Assembly: GCA_016845175.1 (NCBI GenBank)
Contig: JAERTD010000024.1
Location: 38,895 to 102,894 of the forward strand
Length of the DNA: 64,000 nt
Reading direction: 5' to 3'
Source of the DNA: Bacteroidota bacterium
GTDB taxonomy: Bacteria; Bacteroidota; Bacteroidia; Bacteroidales; F082
In this document: one piece after another, positions 1 through 7,193 of the stretch
Numbering within the stretch: position 1 is the stretch's first letter
Layout of the letters: each line of letters opens with the position of its first letter
Program-made: the position numbers and the translations under genes
The notes under the pieces: model-generated
Seen by the model: only the letters and a program-made list of their open reading frames with translations
Told to the model about the DNA's origin: nothing
Database searches by the model: none

Positions 1-234
1 TTCTCTAGTGGGAACACCGAGTTCAATATCTTCTGATTTAATCTTTGATTTTTTTGTGGGGTCTGGTGGTGTATCGGTAATCATACCATTCTCATCAACA
101 TAGGCGATCATATCATCCATGCTGCTTTTTTCACCTTCTTTTCTTGCCAACTTCTTCTTTTCCTTCTCTTTGCGCTTCTTCTCTTTCTTGTTTCTTACTT
201 CTTTTTTGTTAAATGTTTCCTGCGAACGACCCAT
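1..234 (-). CDS. Cold-shock-domain protein, N-terminal part (cut by window edge)
   Basis: Reading the minus strand from an ATG at 232-234 gives 78 codons without a stop to the window edge. It begins MGRSQETFNKKE, continues with a very Lys/Glu-rich stretch (KKEKKRKEKEKKK), then a conserved-looking segment MDDMIAYVDENGMI followed by TDTPPDPTKK. This matches my memory of the N-terminal extension of the Bacteroidota cold-shock-domain proteins (about 145-150 residues), which carry an RNA-binding CSD in the C-terminal half. That CSD would lie outside the window, so the family call rests on the extension only. The basic, probably disordered leader suggests nucleic-acid binding. No partner gene is visible on this side. 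Confidence 0.7.
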   Translation of the reverse strand, partial: MGRSQETFNKKEVRNKKEKKRKEKEKKKLARKEGEKSSMDDMIAYVDENGMITDTPPDPTKKSKIKSEDIELGVPTRE

Positions 235-426
235 GTATTGTACTGGTTTTTGTGTTTGGTGATGATTTAGTAGGCCAGATCTTAATAATTCAATATGATT
301 GAACAGAAAAAAGCTTCAAAAGAAGCTTTGATTGGCTTAAGCGACAAAGATAGTGTATTTTCAGGGATTTGCTGAAGGACCGTGTTTGATATATATGAGG
401 ATAAGTAGTAATCCACAAGCCAATAA

Positions 427-1008
427 TCAAAAACCCATGATGCTCCTGATGTGCCCTGCATTATTTGCATCTGTTAATTTCTCAAGAAGTAGCAGAGCCA
501 CATCTATGGCAGTAAAGGGTCCACAGGAAGTAATTATATCATCAGTATCCACTATAAAATCTGTACTGAAATTGACACCAAATCCACTTAGCTGGGAACT
601 GCGATGATCGTCAACTAAATTATAGGTGGTTGCTTTTTTTCCCTTCAACACACCACTTTTTCCCAAGGGTAAAGCTCCAACACAGATAGAGGCTATGGGT
701 TTATTCGATTTGCTAAAGGCTTGAATAAGTGAAGTGAAGGCCACGTTGTATGCATCATCATAAAACCCATAAGTCTCAAAACCTCCTGGAACTGCCAGGG
801 CATCAAAATCTTTAGCTTTTATATCTTCCAACAAATAATCGACCTCCATACCCACATCAAAGGCTGTACGGATAAGTTTTGTTCGACCACAGCTGAATAA
901 CTCAACATCTTTTCTTCCATAGGATTTATTCCAGCCAAATACATCAATAAAAGCACTGGCTTCGTATATTTCAACACCATTGGCAAGGAATAGTAAGACT
1001 CTTTTCAT
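427..1008 (-). CDS. DJ-1/PfpI family protein (glyoxalase III/deglycase-like)
   Basis: A 193-residue single-domain protein of the DJ-1/PfpI class I glutamine-amidotransferase-like fold. The start MKRVLLFLANGVEIYEA contains Glu16, which corresponds to the conserved Glu18 of human DJ-1, and the nucleophile elbow ASICVGA places the reactive cysteine at Cys109. Length equals that of DJ-1 (189). Members have been described as glyoxalase III, protein/nucleotide deglycase or chaperones; which one applies cannot be read from sequence. It lies 18 bp downstream of the GNAT gene on the same strand, so the two are probably cotranscribed. Cytosolic: no signal peptide. Confidence 0.85.
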   Translation of the reverse strand: MKRVLLFLANGVEIYEASAFIDVFGWNKSYGRKDVELFSCGRTKLIRTAFDVGMEVDYLLEDIKAKDFDALAVPGGFETYGFYDDAYNVAFTSLIQAFSKSNKPIASICVGALPLGKSGVLKGKKATTYNLVDDHRSSQLSGFGVNFSTDFIVDTDDIITSCGPFTAIDVALLLLEKLTDANNAGHIRSIMGF

Positions 1009-1026
1009 TGGTATATGGATTGTTAG

Positions 1027-1569
1027 TTAGTAATCTCTTGGATCGTCTTCAAGGATGGCATAATGATAATTATCGTACCAGGATCCCCTGATGGGTAGGA
1101 TTTTCCTTCTCAAACCTTCTCTGGTCATGGCTGTTTTCTCGAGAACTGCAATCGATTTGGTGTTTTGTGTGGCCACTCCGGCTTCAATTCTGTGTAGTCT
1201 AAAGTGCTCAAAACCAGTTTTGATGAGTAATTTCGCTACCTCTGTAGCAAAGCCATTTCCCCAATAAGCAGGATCAAGTTTATAATAGATCTCCCCGGAA
1301 CGGTATTTATCACAAGAAAGGAAAAGACCTGCCTCTCCAATAAATTCACCATCACTTTTACGGTTTATGGTCCAGTGGTGGGATTTTTTACTTTCTCCGG
1401 CGTTTACATCAATTATGGGCCTTAGCATCTCCTTTGTATCCTCAACTGACTCAGGAATACCCATGGTATTGTATTCATCCACCTCAGGAATACGTGACAA
1501 TTGATAGATGTTTTCGAGATCACTCCAGCCAATTTCCTTGAGGAGCAATCTGAATGATTGAAGTTCCAT
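1027..1569 (-). CDS. GNAT family N-acetyltransferase (RimJ/RimL-like)
   Basis: About 180 residues with the GNAT layout of RimJ/RimL-type enzymes: an N-terminal strand LQSFRLLLKEI, then GEFIGEAGLF, the YKLDPAYWGNGFATEVAKLL acetyl-CoA pyrophosphate-binding region, and HRIEAGVATQNTKSIAVLEK with the Asn-x-x-S-x-x-x-x-E-K motif typical of the family. These enzymes acetylate N-terminal amino groups or small amines; the substrate is unknown. The frame stays open upstream to an ATG at 1647, but I place the start at 1569: the family begins there (MELQSFRLLL) and a TACTTTTG promoter box at 1581-1588 lies inside the upstream extension. First gene of a likely operon with the DJ-1 gene. Confidence 0.8.
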   Translation of the reverse strand: MELQSFRLLLKEIGWSDLENIYQLSRIPEVDEYNTMGIPESVEDTKEMLRPIIDVNAGESKKSHHWTINRKSDGEFIGEAGLFLSCDKYRSGEIYYKLDPAYWGNGFATEVAKLLIKTGFEHFRLHRIEAGVATQNTKSIAVLEKTAMTREGLRRKILPIRGSWYDNYHYAILEDDPRDY

Positions 1570-1580
1570 CTGTTTTCGGC

Positions 1581-1588
1581 CAAAAGTA
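1581..1588 (-). promoter_or_regulatory. Bacteroidota -7 box (TACTTTTG) for GNAT/DJ-1
   Basis: The minus strand reads TACTTTTG, an exact match to TAnnTTTG. Transcription would begin about 5 bases before the ATG at 1569, giving an almost leaderless transcript. I see no good -33 TTTG at the proper distance, so this is only a candidate. Confidence 0.4.
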
Positions 1589-1698
1589 AGAAAAAGGCCA
1601 TAAAAGTCTTTTTGGTATTTGAAATATGTTGTACACTTTCTGTCCATTGCATTTCCTGCTCATTTATTCTAAAAAGTCCAAGAAATCAGAATTGAATT

Positions 1699-1728
1699 AT
1701 TTGTGCACATGACTTTTTTTTATCTTCG
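1699..1728 (+). promoter_or_regulatory. Candidate promoter for the patatin-like gene
   Basis: TTTG at 1700-1703 and TATCTTCG at 1721-1728 (one mismatch to TAnnTTTG) are separated by 17 bp. If used, transcription starts near 1735. That excludes the upstream in-frame starts at 1703 and 1730 and leaves the ATG at 1775, which opens a proper signal peptide. Confidence 0.4.
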
Positions 1729-1774
1729 TATGACACTATCCGCTTGCAATCGGATGCTTAAATCCACTACTTCA

Positions 1775-4081
1775 ATGAGAAATAAACAGATGTTCCTGGC
1801 GCTTGTGATGGCTATGTTCGCAGTTTTTCATGCTGCAGCACAGGATGTTGCATTGGTGCTCAGTGGAGGTGGAGCTAAGGCCTATGCTCATATAGGTGTG
1901 TTAAAAGCCCTTGAAGAGCATGATATTGCGGTTGATTTTGTGGTTGGAAATTCCATGGGAGCAGTCATTGGAGGCTTTTATGCTGCCGGATACAGCCCTG
2001 CAGAAATTCAGAAGATTTTTATGAACCCCAGGCTGCTGAATGATGAGCGCGGAACAGAGCAGGTTCAACATTCATACTATCAGCGGATACAGCCGGATGC
2101 CTCGTGGATTACCATACCTTTTGCCATTGATGAGGGTTTAAAACTCAAATTGCCGTTTAAAGTCTATAATACAGAAGACCTGGATTATCTGTTGATGTCC
2201 CATCTGGCTTCAGCTTCAGCGGCCTCAAACTATGATTTTGATAGTCTGATGATACCCTTTCGTTGCGTGGCGACAGATATTGATTCCTCGAAAATTATTG
2301 TCATCAAGAATGGTGACCTTTCAACTTCAGTTCGGGCATCCATGACCTTCCCCTTTTTCATTCGTCCCATAAAAGTTAATGACCGATTGCTATTCGATGG
2401 GGGAATGTATGATAATTTTCCTGTGGCTACCGCAGAGGAATCCTTTCATCCTGACATTATCCTGGGAAGTAAAGCTGTTAAAAATTACGAATCACCAGAC
2501 CCCGATGATTTAGTTTCTCAGGCGCAAAATATGCTGATGCGAAAAGCAGATTTCCATCTTGATGAAAACAAAGGACTTGTCATCGAGATTGAAAGTGGTA
2601 GAGAAAATATCTTTCAGTTTCAACGGGCTGCTGAGTATATCGATAGTGGTTATATGGCAACCCAGCGAATGATTCCATTAATAAAAGAAAGAATCAAGTC
2701 CAAAGAGGGTGATGTGAGTATCCATCAAAAACGAGAGGCATTTAGAGAAAAGATCCAATCTGATTTTGACAAGACGGAAATCGGAGATATACATATCGAA
2801 GGTGTAAACTCAAAACAAGCCAGTTACTTCAGAAAGTCATTACGCAATCGCAAAGGCGATAATACCATTGGTGGTTTTGAGAAACAGTACAACCGACTGG
2901 TTTCCAATGAGAATGTAAGAAATGTGCATCCATCGGTACACTATAATAAACAAACATCCTCATATGATATGAAGCTGTCTATCCGGACCATAGAACAATT
3001 TGAGGTTAAGTTTGGCGGGTATATTTCTTCTCATGGAGTCAACGAAGGCTATTTGGAGTTTTCTTATCATTCAGTGGGAAAGACCAGTAAGCATATTGAT
3101 GTCAGTACCTATTTCGGATCATTGTATTCAAGCATTTATGGTTCCACTAAGATTGAGTTACAGGGCAGGTTACCTTTCTATGCCCAACTGAACGGTCTGG
3201 TAAGCAGTAAAAACTATTTTGCCAGTGCCAAATACTTTTTTGAAGATCAGCTACCCGCCTATGTGATTCAGGATGAAAACTTTATTGACTTTAATATGGG
3301 GATCCCCTTTGGAAAATCTTCCGTGGCAAAAATAGGAATCTCAAGTATGAATCTGAATTATCAGTACTACCACGATAATTATTTCACTCGCACTGATACA
3401 GCCGATCGTTCTGATTTTTATTTCCTGAACCCCTATATTGAATTTGAGAACAATACCCTGAATAGAAAGCAGTTCCCATCCATGGGCCGACAATTGTTAC
3501 TGGCTTTCAATTATTATGTAGGCAATGAAAGTACCACTCCTGGTACTACCTTGAATGGAGGAGCTGACTTTGAGAGGAATCATTACTTTTTCACCACACT
3601 GCTCCGATTTGAGCAGTATTTGAAAGTGTTCGAAAGCTTATCGATTGGTGGTAGTCTGGAAGCAGTTTATTCCAATAAACCTCTCATGAGTAACTATGTG
3701 TCCAGTTTGCTTATGGCATCCTCATTCGAACCCATCCCCATTATGAAAAGTATGTTTCAGGATAACTACAGGGCATATTCATACGGGAGTTTGGGAGGTA
3801 AATTGATATGGAACGTATGGAACCGTTTTGATATCCGTCTGGAAGCCTATTATTATGTTCCCTATGAAAAAATTACCCCTAAGGATGTGCCTGTTAACGG
3901 TGTTTCCCTGGGTGCACCCTTCTCCAAACAATATCTACTGGGTTCTTCTCACCTTATTTATAACAGTGTTATCGGGCCCATAGGCTTATCGGCTAATTAT
4001 ATGCAGATTCCAGGGACACAATTTTCCTATATGCTGAGTATCGGATACCTGATTTTTGACAGGTCGAGGTTCTACCGGTAA
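1775..4081 (+). CDS. Patatin-like phospholipase with outer-membrane beta-barrel (PlpD-like)
   Basis: From ATG 1775 the product has 768 residues: a signal peptide (MRNKQMFLALVMAMF...AAAQ, cleavage near residue 22), then a patatin hydrolase domain with oxyanion motif SGGGAKA (30-36), catalytic GNSMG (Ser60) and the D-G-G catalytic dyad motif in FDGGMYDNFP. A short POTRA-like segment and a C-terminal 16-strand barrel region of the surface-antigen/BamA type follow, rich in alternating aromatic residues and ending in SRFYR. This is the architecture of type Vd secreted lipases such as Pseudomonas PlpD, and is very common in Bacteroidota, where it is thought to act on outer-membrane phospholipids. 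The in-frame ATG at 1703 is disfavoured by signal peptide and promoter positions. Monocistronic by appearance. Confidence 0.88.
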   Translation: MRNKQMFLALVMAMFAVFHAAAQDVALVLSGGGAKAYAHIGVLKALEEHDIAVDFVVGNSMGAVIGGFYAAGYSPAEIQKIFMNPRLLNDERGTEQVQHSYYQRIQPDASWITIPFAIDEGLKLKLPFKVYNTEDLDYLLMSHLASASAASNYDFDSLMIPFRCVATDIDSSKIIVIKNGDLSTSVRASMTFPFFIRPIKVNDRLLFDGGMYDNFPVATAEESFHPDIILGSKAVKNYESPDPDDLVSQAQNMLMRKADFHLDENKGLVIEIESGRENIFQFQRAAEYIDSGYMATQRMIPLIKERIKSKEGDVSIHQKREAFREKIQSDFDKTEIGDIHIEGVNSKQASYFRKSLRNRKGDNTIGGFEKQYNRLVSNENVRNVHPSVHYNKQTSSYDMKLSIRTIEQFEVKFGGYISSHGVNEGYLEFSYHSVGKTSKHIDVSTYFGSLYSSIYGSTKIELQGRLPFYAQLNGLVSSKNYFASAKYFFEDQLPAYVIQDENFIDFNMGIPFGKSSVAKIGISSMNLNYQYYHDNYFTRTDTADRSDFYFLNPYIEFENNTLNRKQFPSMGRQLLLAFNYYVGNESTTPGTTLNGGADFERNHYFFTTLLRFEQYLKVFESLSIGGSLEAVYSNKPLMSNYVSSLLMASSFEPIPIMKSMFQDNYRAYSYGSLGGKLIWNVWNRFDIRLEAYYYVPYEKITPKDVPVNGVSLGAPFSKQYLLGSSHLIYNSVIGPIGLSANYMQIPGTQFSYMLSIGYLIFDRSRFYR

Positions 4082-4093
4082 TTTTGAATGCTA

Positions 4094-4116
4094 TTGGTCG
4101 AAAGGCCGTTTTTATT
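4094..4116 (+). terminator. Weak rho-independent terminator after patatin gene
   Basis: GGTC-GAAA-GGCC (4096-4107), a four-pair stem with GNRA tetraloop, is followed by GTTTTTATTT. Stem is short, hence low confidence. Confidence 0.35.
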
Positions 4117-4232
4117 TGTCCATTTCTATATCTAAAATAATTCTAAACTATGCGGCTTGTTAAGTTGCAGAAATACAGTCACATAGAGTAAAGATATTCT
4201 TGTCTTTTTTTAGGAGAGTTCGATAGATTTAT

Positions 4233-4240
4233 TATTTTTG
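4233..4240 (+). promoter_or_regulatory. -7 box TATTTTTG for DUF349 gene
   Basis: Exact TAnnTTTG match with transcription start expected near 4247, about 60 bases before the ATG at 4307. The alternative in-frame start at 4238 lies inside this box, which argues against it. The -33 region is not convincing. Confidence 0.45.
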
Positions 4241-4306
4241 CAAGCCTCGCCAATTCGAGGAGGAAAGAATGTGCCTGCCACCAACAGGCCTACTAATTAT
4301 TATAAG

Positions 4307-6409
4307 ATGCAAGAGAACACACAACCCGATCAAAATCCTGAAACTAATCAGAATTCTGGAGTTCAGGAGGAGAAGCCCGAAACTGCTGATGCAGTGGTTA
4401 ACCATGAGAAAACAGCTTCCGGACCCACACCTGAAGAAACCAAGCAACAAATCACTGAAAGTGAGGATGTTGAAATCAGGGAACTATTAAATTACAAAGC
4501 CAAGGAAACTACCACAGAACAGCCTTCTGAACCTGGGTCAGAAAAAGTAGAAGAACCTGCTCAAGCTGATACCAAACAAATCAGTGAGGAAGAACGCTCT
4601 GAGATTGCCTCGTTGATAGCTTCATCAAAGGCCGGCGAGAAGACAGTCAGTACAGCTGAAGGTCAAGGGGATCATGATATGGTCACCTTCGATACCATTG
4701 ATATCGACCAACTGAATAAACAGGAACTGGTTGAATTATTGGAAGACGTAGTTGCAGAAAAGGACGTTTCTAAAATCAGAAACCAAATTGCCAAAATAAA
4801 AGCGGCCTACCTTCTTAGAAGAAAAGATGATGTAGATCGTGAACTACAGGAATTTACCCATGGTGGAGGTGAGGAAAAGGACTTTGTATACCATGATGAT
4901 CCATTGGATAAGCGGTATAACAGTGCGTTCAGACAGTATAAGGATCATAAAGCAAGGTTTGCTCAGGATCTGGAAAAACAAAAACAAACCAACTTATCCG
5001 AGAAATTCAGAATCCTTGAAGAATTAAAGGAACTTATTTCCTCAGAAGAAACCCTGAAGAAAACCTATGATGAATTCAAGCGATTGCAGGATGAGTGGAA
5101 AGAAATAGGAATGGTACCGGCTGCAGAGCTCAGCAACCTCTGGCAGAGCTATCATTTTCTTGTGGAGAAGTTCTTCGACAAGGTGAGGATTAATAAGGAG
5201 TTAAGAGATTTGGATCTGAAGAAAAATTTGGATCTGAAAATGGCTCTGTGTGAAAAGACAGAAGAGCTATTTGTCGAAAAATCAATAATTAAGTCCTTTA
5301 AACTTTTGCAAAAATACCACGACGAATGGCGTGAAATCGGTCCTGTTCCTTCGGAAAAGAAAGAAGAATTATGGAACCGCTTCAAAGCCGCCACTGATAC
5401 TATTAATCAGCGTCGTAAGGAGCATTATAAAGGCTTACAGGAAGAGCAACAGAAAAACTTGGAAGCAAAGAAAGTACTTTGTGAAAAAGCTGAACAACTG
5501 ATTGCAGTTGAGGCTGTAAGCTTAAAGGACTGGCAAAAACAAACCAATGAATTAAACGAGATGATCAAGGTTTGGAAAACCATTGGTCGTGCCCCCAAAG
5601 CTCATAATGATGAAATTTGGGACAGATTTAAAAAATCATTGGATAACTTCTTTGAGCGCAAGCGTAGTTTCTTTGCTGAAGTTAAAGAACAACAGCTTAA
5701 TAACTACAATTTGAAGCTTAATTTATGTGTCGAGGCTGAGGCATTAATGGATAGCACCGATTGGAAAAAAACTACCCAAAATCTGATTAACCTACAGAAG
5801 GAATGGAAGAAAATCGGTCCCGTACCACGCCGTAATTCCGATAAGGTATGGAAGCGTTTCCGATCGGCTTGTGATACTTTCTTCAATAAGAAAAGTGAAC
5901 ATTTCAAATCTCTTCATGCATCTGAGGCTGAGAATTTAAAGCTGAAAAAGGAAATTATAGCCAGTATTATCGATCTTAAGGTGGGAGAGAAGAAAGCTGA
6001 GAATCTGAAGAAACTTAAAGAGTTTCAGAAGAAATGGATGGATATTGGCTTCGTACCTTTCCAGGAAAAAGACAAACTTCAAAAACAATACCGTGAAGCC
6101 ATTGATCAACTTATTGACAAAATGGAAATCAATAAGCATGAATTAAGTGCTGCCGGTTTTGAAGAAAAGGTCGAAATGCTGAAATCGGCACCTGATGCCG
6201 ACTGGAGATTATCCAAAGAACGTCAGCATATACAGCAGAAAATCAACCGCATTCAGGAAGATGTTACGGTTTGGGAAAACAATATTGGCTTTTTCTCAAG
6301 TTCACAAAAATCCAACCAGCTAAAAACTGAATTTGAAAGAAAAATTGAGAAAGCTAAAAGTGAAATTGAAGGTCTGAAAGCAAAATTGAAATTAATCGAT
6401 AGAGCATAA
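4307..6409 (+). CDS. DUF349 repeat protein
   Basis: A 700-residue soluble, highly charged helical protein. The first ~150 residues are acidic, Glu/Thr/Pro-rich and probably disordered (QENTQPDQNPETNQ...). The rest holds five DUF349 repeats, each recognisable by a W-x-x-IG-x-x-P core followed by W/F and a basic helix: DEWKEIGMVP, DEWREIGPVP, KVWKTIGRAP, KEWKKIGPVP and KKWMDIGFVP. DUF349 helical bundles have been linked to RNA or ribosome-related functions in other bacteria, but the role of this class is not established. The C-terminus is coiled coil (QQKINRIQEDVTVWENN). Such long DUF349 proteins are widespread in Bacteroidota. ATG at 4307 is chosen over the upstream in-frame ATG at 4238 because of the promoter box. 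Confidence 0.85.
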   Translation: MQENTQPDQNPETNQNSGVQEEKPETADAVVNHEKTASGPTPEETKQQITESEDVEIRELLNYKAKETTTEQPSEPGSEKVEEPAQADTKQISEEERSEIASLIASSKAGEKTVSTAEGQGDHDMVTFDTIDIDQLNKQELVELLEDVVAEKDVSKIRNQIAKIKAAYLLRRKDDVDRELQEFTHGGGEEKDFVYHDDPLDKRYNSAFRQYKDHKARFAQDLEKQKQTNLSEKFRILEELKELISSEETLKKTYDEFKRLQDEWKEIGMVPAAELSNLWQSYHFLVEKFFDKVRINKELRDLDLKKNLDLKMALCEKTEELFVEKSIIKSFKLLQKYHDEWREIGPVPSEKKEELWNRFKAATDTINQRRKEHYKGLQEEQQKNLEAKKVLCEKAEQLIAVEAVSLKDWQKQTNELNEMIKVWKTIGRAPKAHNDEIWDRFKKSLDNFFERKRSFFAEVKEQQLNNYNLKLNLCVEAEALMDSTDWKKTTQNLINLQKEWKKIGPVPRRNSDKVWKRFRSACDTFFNKKSEHFKSLHASEAENLKLKKEIIASIIDLKVGEKKAENLKKLKEFQKKWMDIGFVPFQEKDKLQKQYREAIDQLIDKMEINKHELSAAGFEEKVEMLKSAPDADWRLSKERQHIQQKINRIQEDVTVWENNIGFFSSSQKSNQLKTEFERKIEKAKSEIEGLKAKLKLIDRA

Positions 6410-6415
6410 ATCAGA

Positions 6416-6437
6416 AAGGTGGTATAACCACCACCTT
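6416..6437. terminator. Hairpin between convergent genes
   Basis: AAGGTGGT-ATA-ACCACC-ACCTT forms a six-pair GC-rich stem between the DUF349 gene (plus) and the lipoprotein gene (minus). There is no long T run on either side, so it may act as a weak bidirectional terminator or 3' end protector. Confidence 0.35.
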
Positions 6438-6458
6438 GTATATGAAAACAGATATCTC

Positions 6459-7124
6459 CTAACGGAGCAAAAGTGAAGAAACCAGACTATAACTTTCAGT
6501 TGTAGTCTGTGTTTTTTTAGTCCATTTGATAAGGCCATAGTTTTTGGCCACAAAAAATTCCCATTTGTTGTTATTCTCTTTTAAATCAATCACCTGGGTG
6601 TGGTAAATATCCTTATATGTTCTCCCATTGAGTTGAAGGTCTGGCAGTAAGTTAAGGTTGGTATATAAACCTTCATTCTCACCATAAATATGTTCGAAGC
6701 CGAATGGGTACCGTGGTGATAGGATGGTAAGATATCTTCCATTCACAAAATATACCCTGTAGGTATCGTTGATTTCATCAACTTTGTTATAGTAATCTCC
6801 AGCTGATATTTCTCCTTTTTTCAGATGGTCCTGGTCTGTAACAAATGACATCTCCAGCACATCATAGCGATAATCCAACTGGTCAGAATCGAGGCCCGAA
6901 TAATCAGCAGTTGCATAAATTTTGATGCTATCAATTTCAAGGGTAGTATCATTTTGATAGGTCCAGAAGCTGCCCTCCTTAAAAAAACAATACTCTTTTA
7001 TTTCATCTGAGATTGTATAATGAGGCAGTTCATGTATGCTGTTTTTTGTACAAGACAATGAAAATGGTAATAAGGCCAACAAAAGAAATACCTTTTTATT
7101 TAGGAATAGTTGCATCATTAACAA
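6459..7124 (-). CDS. Putative lipoprotein of unknown function
   Basis: 221 residues with a lipoprotein signal: basic start, hydrophobic VFLLLALLPFSLS, then Cys25 followed by TKNS. After that comes a region with FFKEGSFWTYQND, a phrasing (a rigid F-x-x-G-S-x-W-x-Y segment) common to many uncharacterised Bacteroidota lipoproteins, and otherwise beta-rich sequence. No catalytic motif is seen. Three nearby Met codons (7124, 7118, 7115) can start the signal peptide equally well. It stands alone, convergent with the DUF349 gene and divergent from the AsmA-like gene. I cannot assign a function. Confidence 0.65.
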   Translation of the reverse strand: MLMMQLFLNKKVFLLLALLPFSLSCTKNSIHELPHYTISDEIKEYCFFKEGSFWTYQNDTTLEIDSIKIYATADYSGLDSDQLDYRYDVLEMSFVTDQDHLKKGEISAGDYYNKVDEINDTYRVYFVNGRYLTILSPRYPFGFEHIYGENEGLYTNLNLLPDLQLNGRTYKDIYHTQVIDLKENNNKWEFFVAKNYGLIKWTKKTQTTTESYSLVSSLLLR

Positions 7125-7154
7125 ATTGAAGCGTTGTAGAATTGATTAATTTTA

Positions 7155-7162
7155 CAAAATTA
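7155..7162 (-). promoter_or_regulatory. -7 box TAATTTTG for the lipoprotein gene
   Basis: Minus-strand TAATTTTG, exact TAnnTTTG match, placing the start of transcription about 25 bases upstream of the lipoprotein ATG. No clear -33 box. Confidence 0.4.
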
Positions 7163-7193
7163 GTAAATATCGCTTTCTAAGTAAATAGCAGCT